Shown here one piece after another: positions 1 through 4,980 of a DNA stretch of 10,948 nucleotides (its first letter is position 1; every line of letters starts with the position of its first letter). Under the pieces are notes generated by a model. The model saw nothing but the letters and a program-made list of their open reading frames with translations, searched no databases and had not been told where the DNA came from. This stretch comes from an uncultured Porphyromonas sp. (lineage in GTDB: Bacteria > Bacteroidota > Bacteroidia > Bacteroidales > Porphyromonadaceae): positions 1 through 10,948 of the forward strand of contig CAMPUN010000015.1 in NCBI GenBank assembly GCA_946997275.1, written 5' to 3'. The translations under genes and the position numbers were made by a program.

Positions 1-28
1 CTCTAACCGCTTCGTATACTTCATACTG

Positions 29-60
29 CAAAGATAAGCTTATCTGCGCAAAGGCACACA
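29..60 (-). promoter_or_regulatory. Possible leftward promoter at the window edge
   Basis: Read on the minus strand, 36-29 is TATCTTTG, an exact match to the Bacteroidota -7 box TAnnTTTG. A weak -33 element (TGTG for TTTG) lies 20 nt upstream at 60-57. The -7 box overlaps a 14-bp perfect palindrome, AGATAAGCTTATCT at 32-45. A gene served by it would lie left of the window. An ATG at 24-22 stays open to the edge for only eight codons, too little to call a gene. One 8-mer match can arise by chance. Confidence 0.35.
32..45. repeat. 14-bp perfect palindrome AGATAAGCTTATCT
   Basis: The two 7-bp halves are exact reverse complements. The site overlaps the candidate -7 box at 29-36, where a dimeric regulator could act. 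The operator role is inference; only the symmetry is seen. Confidence 0.4.
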
Positions 61-67
61 TATTTGA

Positions 68-130
68 TTAGAGGTTAGAGATTAGAGATTAGAAGTTAGA
101 GATTAGAGATTAGAAGTTAGAGGTTAGAGG
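68..130 (+). repeat. Heptamer tandem array (TTAGARR), nine units
   Basis: Nine consecutive 7-bp units fill 68-130 with no gaps. They are variants of TTAGARR, in the order AGG, AGA, AGA, AAG, AGA, AGA, AAG, AGG, AGG for their last three bases. The order AGA-AGA-AAG repeats, suggesting duplication of a 21-bp higher-order unit. An inverted fragment (CTCTAACC) sits at 1-8. The same heptamer recurs at 7712-7746 and, inverted, at 7770-7790. No open reading frame uses the array. Confidence 0.9.
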
Positions 131-133
131 GTC

Positions 134-168
134 CACTAGTGGCACTAGAGGCTCTAGGAGCACTAGTG
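134..168. repeat. Nested CTAG-rich inverted repeat
   Basis: The segment reads CACTAGTG, GCA, CTAGAG, G, CTCTAG, GAG, CACTAGTG. The outer 8-mers pair with each other and each is itself a palindrome. The inner 6-mers also pair, leaving a 3x3 internal loop. CACTAG occurs four times between 134 and 175. It lies directly after the heptamer array. There is no T-tract, so it is not an obvious terminator. Confidence 0.7.
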
Positions 169-277
169 TCACTAGCTAACTGTCAGCCGCTAATCGCCAA
201 GGGCTACCTCTACTCTCGAGAAAACCTCTGATCTCTTCGGAGGGATTTCTGATTTTCCACCGAGGGACGAATCATTT

Positions 278-336
278 CTTCGGAAGAACGAAATGAAACT
301 TCGGAGGAATGAAATGAAACTTCGGAGAAATTGGTC
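278..336 (+). repeat. 21-bp tandem repeat units, left block
   Basis: Two adjacent 21-bp units lie at 278-298 and 299-319. They have the form CTTCGGARGAA followed by YGAAATGAAA and differ at only two positions. A third, decayed unit starts at 320. Upstream, TTTCCACCGAG at 254-264 is shared exactly with the right-hand block (7543-7553), as is the general order of parts. The frame reading through this on the minus strand is a by-product of the 21-bp period being divisible by three. Confidence 0.8.
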
Positions 337-337
337 G

Positions 338-375
338 GTTCCTCCGCTGGAACTGGCGAGTTCCTCCGCTGGAAC
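338..375. repeat. Paired GTTCCTCCGCTGGAAC elements
   Basis: An identical 16-mer, GTTCCTCCGCTGGAAC, occurs at 338-353 and 360-375. Each copy begins with GTTCC and ends with GGAAC, so each is a small inverted repeat. They form a run of GTTCC/GGAAC modules that continues into the hairpin at 381-420 and a last GGAACT at 427-432. Confidence 0.75.
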
Positions 376-380
376 CAGAA

Positions 381-420
381 AGTTCCCCCCTTGGAACTAA
401 AAAGTTCCAAGGGGGGAACT
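381..420 (-). terminator. Perfect 18-bp hairpin; likely end of the LRR operon transcript
   Basis: AGTTCCCCCCTTGGAACT at 381-398 is followed by a four-base AAAA spacer and then its exact reverse complement at 403-420. On the minus strand this hairpin lies 89 nt beyond the stop codon at 509 and is followed by a short TTTCTGG. On the plus strand it is followed by GTTTTTGG. Stem strength and position fit a terminator or transcript-stabilising end. The minus-strand U-tract is weak, and the element could instead be only part of the local GTTCC repeat family. Confidence 0.55.
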
Positions 421-452
421 GTTTTTGGAACTCATATATACCTCGCAAACAG

Positions 453-476
453 GTCGATGCGAGTGAAGCAATCGAC
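453..476 (-). other. Small stem-loop in the operon 3' untranslated region
   Basis: On the minus strand GTCGAT-T-GC pairs with GCATCGAC, leaving a 7-nt loop and one bulged base. It lies between the stop codon at 509 and the strong hairpin at 420-381. No T-tract follows. The rest of 421-508 shows nothing recognisable. Confidence 0.35.
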
Positions 477-508
477 GCTGTCTGCTTAGGTGTCGTCTCA
501 GATAGAGC

Positions 509-3091
509 CTATCTCACGAGTACCTTGTGCGCCTTCCCGTCTATTGATACGATGTAGGTCGCGTTGGAGAGGTCTCGGATCGTGGTAGCTCGGAGTGGCT
601 CCGTGACGAGGCTAGCGATCACATTGCCAGCGGGATCGTAGACGATGAGGTGGAACTCTTGCGGGGTCGTCACCTCAATGGTGTGCGGAGCTGTCGTGAT
701 GCGATAGGAGGTCTCGTCGATGGGCTCTATGCTGTTGGGACAGCCAGAGCCGTCGCCTGTGACATCGACTTTCCAGCCTTTTTGCGTGGCTAGGTCGGTC
801 TTGGCGGTCGCCACCTCGGGATTGCCTGCGATGCGGAGCTCTCCAGCGGTTACCTTAGGCAATGACTTGAAGAGCTGATTCATATCGCAGGGCTTGATGG
901 CGCACTTGTCTACCGCTAGGTGGTTTAGCTTGTTGCAACTGCCTAGCGTTAGGCTCTGGAGCGGGTTCTGAGTCAGCTGCACTTTGGTCAGGCTGGGCGA
1001 CTCGGGGATCTCCAGTCTGGTGAAGCCACACTCCATCGCTGAGAATTTTTGTAGTGCCGAGTTTGGCGCGAAGGTTATCTGCGTGAGATTCGGATTGACG
1101 GAGCAGAAGAGGCGGTTGAGCTTCGTACACTTAGAGACATCTAGCTGGGTCAAGAGATTGGATCCACAAGCAAATCCCTTCAAGCTCTCGCAAGCATCAA
1201 GGTTTAGCTTTTTGATCTGGTTATTGGCACAGCTAAACTCTTCGAGCTTCTTGCAGTTTGACAGATCAAGCTCCTGAATGCGATTGGTATGACACATGAT
1301 AAGCGTCGCCCTAGAGAGCTTCGAGAGGTCGAGCTGCTCGATGTTATTGGCACTACACTCTAGCTCTTCGATGAGCTTGCAGTGAGAGATGTCTAGGCGG
1401 TCGATCTTATTTTCGTAGCAGTAGAGATACTGCAGGAAGTTGAGCCCGGTGAGGTCTAGCACCTTGATCTGATTCTTGCCACAGCTTAGGTCTGCTAGGT
1501 AGAGGCTACCACTGACGTTGATGGAGGTGATAGCGTTTTCGTGGCAGTAGAGGGTGGCTAGGTCAGGATTGTTTGAAGCATCGATGGCAGTGATGGCCTC
1601 CCCGTTCTTACTACAGCTGAAGTCGACCACTTTGCTGTGTAGACGCACTGTGCTACCTGGGCATGCGATGTGAAACTCTGAGGGCTTGTCGTAGTCGGAG
1701 CTGATGAGCATCTTCTGAAAGATGCCTGGAGTCGCTTCTATCCAAACGTAGGAGTTAGGCTCGTAGACACGCATCGTCACCATAATGTCGCTCCCGGGCT
1801 TGGTCGTTAGCGTGATGACAGGGGTACCCGCAGGGGGCGCCTCCACATTTCCCGAGGGGCAGCCTGTGTTGTCACCCTGTACGTCTACCTTCCAGTTTCT
1901 CTGCTGAGCAAGTGTCGTGGTAGAGGTGGTGGCGCCTGGATTGTTGACGATCGATAGATTGCCCTGCTCCTGAGGCGTCGGGAGAGAGCGAAAGAGGTCG
2001 TTCAGACTGCAGGCGTCCATCTTGTTTTCATCGGCAGATAGGTGGACGAGAGCTTTGCAGTCGGTCACATCTAGTGCGGTGAGCTGGTTAGCGTATATGG
2101 AGAGTCTCTCCAGTGCTGCGAAGCCTGTGAAGACGATCGAGGAGAGCTTGTTATTGCTCGCATTGAGACTGTTGAGGAGCGTGCAGCCAGCTATCTGTAG
2201 CTGAGTGATCTGATTGTCCGAGCAAGAGAGTGTGGTGAGCGTCGCGCGGGAAGCTGTGAGGTCGAGCTGGGTGAGTTTATTCTCTGAGCAGTCGACACTC
2301 GTGAGCTTAGGTGATAAATGGAGATCCAGAGCGGTCAACTGATTATCGTAAATGTCCAGATCCTCCAGCAGAGGCAACTTGCTCAGGTCTAGGCTCTGAA
2401 TCTTATTTTGGTAAGCGGAGAGGACGCTTATCTCATTGGTCGCAGGGAGTGCGATGGATGCGATCTGGTTTTCTCCAGCGTAGACCGCCTTTAGCTTGGG
2501 ACAGGCGGAGAGGTCTAGGGCGGTGAGAGCGTTTTGGGCACAGTTCATCTTCTGAAGCTTTACCGCACTTGGGAGGGCTAAGGAGGTGAGCTCGTTCTTA
2601 AAGCAAGAGAGCTCCTCGAGGGCAGTACAGCCCGACAGATCGAGTGAGGTAAGCGCATTCGTGGCGCAGCTCAGGAGACGCAGCTTATTGCACCCCTTGA
2701 CGGACAGCGTGGTGAGCGCATTATCGTTGCAGTAGAGCTGCTCGAGAGGAGTGAAGTTCGTTGCGTCTAGTCCTGTGATGACCGCTCCATTGGCTGGGCA
2801 GCCGAAGATATGGAAAGCGCCATAGATCTTCACTCGCCCAGAGCTGGAGGAGTACTTAAAGACTGTAGGCACGGTAGGATTGTCACCAATAGAGAGCGGT
2901 GTAAACTGCCCATCTTGTAACTCTATCCAAGCTTGTCGTGCATCAGATCTCGCTATGAGACCAAACTGAAACTCTTCACCAGGCTGTACCTCTAGCGTGA
3001 TATGCTTCGTTCCCGTCGGGGGAACACTCTGCCCCCACATCATGGATGTGGCGAGCAGAGTGAGTATGAGTAGGAGAGCTTTCTTTGTCAT
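509..3091 (-). CDS. Cysteine-ladder (InlJ-like) LRR surface protein, T9SS cargo
   Basis: Third gene of the leftward operon, 860 residues. Residues 1-20 form a signal peptide, with likely cleavage before Gln21. Two homologous modules follow, about 24-415 and 419-787. Each has a beta-rich N-terminal part, then LRRs of the form LxxLxCxxNxLxxLDLS, then a segment ending in WKVDVxGDxxGCP. Module 1 has 12 repeats and module 2 has 11, with conserved Asn spaced 21 residues apart almost throughout. Cys before xxN gives the cysteine ladder known from Listeria InlJ. Residues about 795-860 form a T9SS type A sorting domain (VYDPAGNVI, NATYIVSIDGK, final KVLVR). An extracellular adhesin or ligand-binding role is inference from the fold. 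At residues 688 and 730 the ladder Asn is replaced by Cys. The start is supported by the signal peptide and an AGAAGAAG stretch just upstream. Confidence 0.92.
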   Translation of the reverse strand: MTKKALLLILTLLATSMMWGQSVPPTGTKHITLEVQPGEEFQFGLIARSDARQAWIELQDGQFTPLSIGDNPTVPTVFKYSSSSGRVKIYGAFHIFGCPANGAVITGLDATNFTPLEQLYCNDNALTTLSVKGCNKLRLLSCATNALTSLDLSGCTALEELSCFKNELTSLALPSAVKLQKMNCAQNALTALDLSACPKLKAVYAGENQIASIALPATNEISVLSAYQNKIQSLDLSKLPLLEDLDIYDNQLTALDLHLSPKLTSVDCSENKLTQLDLTASRATLTTLSCSDNQITQLQIAGCTLLNSLNASNNKLSSIVFTGFAALERLSIYANQLTALDVTDCKALVHLSADENKMDACSLNDLFRSLPTPQEQGNLSIVNNPGATTSTTTLAQQRNWKVDVQGDNTGCPSGNVEAPPAGTPVITLTTKPGSDIMVTMRVYEPNSYVWIEATPGIFQKMLISSDYDKPSEFHIACPGSTVRLHSKVVDFSCSKNGEAITAIDASNNPDLATLYCHENAITSINVSGSLYLADLSCGKNQIKVLDLTGLNFLQYLYCYENKIDRLDISHCKLIEELECSANNIEQLDLSKLSRATLIMCHTNRIQELDLSNCKKLEEFSCANNQIKKLNLDACESLKGFACGSNLLTQLDVSKCTKLNRLFCSVNPNLTQITFAPNSALQKFSAMECGFTRLEIPESPSLTKVQLTQNPLQSLTLGSCNKLNHLAVDKCAIKPCDMNQLFKSLPKVTAGELRIAGNPEVATAKTDLATQKGWKVDVTGDGSGCPNSIEPIDETSYRITTAPHTIEVTTPQEFHLIVYDPAGNVIASLVTEPLRATTIRDLSNATYIVSIDGKAHKVLVR
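731..1837 (-). repeat. Second module of the internal duplication (InlJ-like gene)
   Basis: Encodes residues 419-787, homologous to residues 24-415. Both start PPxGTxxITL and end in a DLFRSLP/QLFKSLP, NPxxxT, WKVDVxGDxxGCP block. Module 2 has one fewer LRR. Divergence is substantial at the protein level, so the duplication is old or has been shaped by selection. Confidence 0.85.
1847..3022 (-). repeat. First module of the internal duplication (InlJ-like gene)
   Basis: Encodes residues 24-415. Twelve LRRs have their conserved Asn at 124, 145, 166, 187, 208, 229, 250, 271, 293, 314, 335 and 356. The spacing is 21 residues except one step of 22. It pairs with the module at 731-1837. Confidence 0.85.
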
Positions 3092-3120
3092 GGCTTCTTC
3101 TATTGATTATACGGATAGAT

Positions 3121-4980
3121 CTAGCGTACGAGGAGGGGCGCCGTGGCGTAGCTCCCGTCCGCTCTATTGAGCAGTACGACATACTTGCCAGTCGCTAGGG
3201 AGAGCGCCAGCGAAGTTGCTCCAGAAGGCTCGAGACGAGCGACGACAGCGCCCGAGAGGTCCACGACCATGAGCGACGTGACGGAGACCTCACTCTCTAG
3301 GTGAAGCTGCTGCGCCTCGCTGTCGTAGTAGACGCGTAGGTCGTCTGCGATGGAGGCGGGCGTGTCGGTGCCGTTGAAGTAACCGTCGACCGTTAGTTCC
3401 CAAAAGCCTGATCGGAGCGTCGGCTGTAGGTCGTCAGCCTCCACCTCTTCGCCATCGTCGGCTCGTAGCGCTGAGCGTGGCTGTGTGCTACCCATCTTGC
3501 CACTCGTGATGAGGCATACGTAGCGACAAGCGTCCTCTTTGGAGACCCCTTGGAGCGTTAGCTTAGCCTCATTAGCGTTGGGGACAGGCTGTAGTGTGGT
3601 CATATTGTACCACCGATAGTGCTCGTCGCCGATGAGCGAGCCGGGATAGGTGGCGTCAAAGATAACGTTGCTACCTGACTTGACGCTCTCCTTATGAAGC
3701 TCACTGTAAGCTTGCTGCATGCCAAAGCGGAAGATGCAGTCTTTGTTTTTGATGAATCGATCCCACGCCTTAAAGTCCGCAAAGGAGAAGCGACAACTTC
3801 GTATGTCGATCATGTCTAGGTTCTTGAGCTTCTTGTAGATCGCTGGCACGCTACCTGAGAGGTTATTGTTTCTCAGGGGTATCTTGCCCAGCGTAGTCGC
3901 ACCCTGCCACTTAGCGGGGATGGCGCCTGTGAGTTGGTTGTAGCCTAGATCCAAGTACCAGAGCTTCGTCGGCAGCACTTGTGGCAATGGGCCCGTGAAC
4001 TGGTTGTGATCGGCAAAGAAAGCTTCGCAACTCTCCATCGTGCCTAAGTCCTGTGGTAGAGGGCCTGTGAACTTATTGTTGGCACAGGAGAAGCGCTGCA
4101 GGCGAGGTAGCATCACGACGCTCTCGGGGAAGGGGCCTGTGAACTGATTGTCGTTGAGGTAGAGTCGTCCCGGCTCCGTAACGCCCATACCCATATCTAG
4201 AGGCATCCCTAAGTTGACTAGGGCGCTTAGATCTGGTATCTCACCGCTCATCTTGTTATTTTGGACAGAGAGGATCTGTAGGTCGGCACACTCACTGATA
4301 GAAGCAGGGATAGAGCCCGTCAGCTGATTGAAGGAAAGCTCTAGAACCTGTAGATTGCGACAAAGACCGATCTGCTCGGGCAGTTGACCAGAGAGATTGG
4401 AGAAGGAAGCATCGATATACTTTAGCTGAGGCATCTTAGAGATGTCAGGGAGCGTACCGGTCACCTCGGAGATCACATTGCCTTTGGCATCCTTATTATA
4501 GAAGTTTGCCAAGTGTAGGATCTTCAGATTGACCAGCTTATCTAGGTTAGGCAGCTGACCCGTCCATAGATTGCTACTGAGCATGAGCACCTCTAGTTTA
4601 GTCATTTCGCCAAGCGCCTCGGGGATAGGTCCCGAGAGCTTATTATTGGACAAGACCAAGAGCCGTAGCTCGGGGAATGCTGTGAAAAAGCTCTTCGGCA
4701 GTTGCCCCGTCAGTCCGACCTTATCAAGATAGATGCCCTGCACATGGTTGTCTTCGATGAACACTCCCTCGTACTTGTCAGGTCCTGAGGCAGCACGCCA
4801 GTTGTACCCATCAGCCCAACCCGTGCCACCGCACTGGTCGTAGATCTCGAGGAGTGCCTTCTGCTCCGATGCAGGGATGACGCTCTGAGCTTGTAGCGAG
4901 GAGCTAGTGCTCCCCCAGCCGAAAAGGAGGAGGAGACTAGCTAGTATGATCGTATAGAGTCGTGATTGCTTAGCGTACAT
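3121..4980 (-). CDS. Plant-type LRR protein with Ig-like domain, T9SS cargo
   Basis: Second gene of the operon, 619 residues from the ATG at 4980. That start begins a good signal peptide (MYAKQSRLYTIILASLLLLF) cleaved about A31|Q32. The frame is open further upstream, but a start at 5043 would put 21 charged residues before it. An N-terminal cap at about 36-85 (ALLEIYDQCGGTGW) is the form common in Bacteroidota plant-like LRR proteins. About 12 repeats of the LxxNxLxGxIP class cover residues 86-400. Residues 428-493 resemble an Ig-like domain (YRWYN, then EDACRYVCLI). Residues about 555-619 form a T9SS sorting domain (MVVDLSGAVVARL, LATGKYVVLL, final LLVR). The start codon overlaps the preceding gene by 11 nt, and AAGG lies 4 nt before it. 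Surface binding is inferred; the ligand is unknown. Confidence 0.9.
   Translation of the reverse strand: MYAKQSRLYTIILASLLLLFGWGSTSSSLQAQSVIPASEQKALLEIYDQCGGTGWADGYNWRAASGPDKYEGVFIEDNHVQGIYLDKVGLTGQLPKSFFTAFPELRLLVLSNNKLSGPIPEALGEMTKLEVLMLSSNLWTGQLPNLDKLVNLKILHLANFYNKDAKGNVISEVTGTLPDISKMPQLKYIDASFSNLSGQLPEQIGLCRNLQVLELSFNQLTGSIPASISECADLQILSVQNNKMSGEIPDLSALVNLGMPLDMGMGVTEPGRLYLNDNQFTGPFPESVVMLPRLQRFSCANNKFTGPLPQDLGTMESCEAFFADHNQFTGPLPQVLPTKLWYLDLGYNQLTGAIPAKWQGATTLGKIPLRNNNLSGSVPAIYKKLKNLDMIDIRSCRFSFADFKAWDRFIKNKDCIFRFGMQQAYSELHKESVKSGSNVIFDATYPGSLIGDEHYRWYNMTTLQPVPNANEAKLTLQGVSKEDACRYVCLITSGKMGSTQPRSALRADDGEEVEADDLQPTLRSGFWELTVDGYFNGTDTPASIADDLRVYYDSEAQQLHLESEVSVTSLMVVDLSGAVVARLEPSGATSLALSLATGKYVVLLNRADGSYATAPLLVR

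Noticed and set aside
278..319. CRISPR array
   Set aside because: The 21-bp units are directly adjacent with no spacers, there are only two or three per block, and there are no cas genes.
210..410. Minus-strand 66-codon frame
   Set aside because: It reads through the 21-bp units and the hairpin. Its repeated SEVSF peptide simply reflects the 21-bp period.
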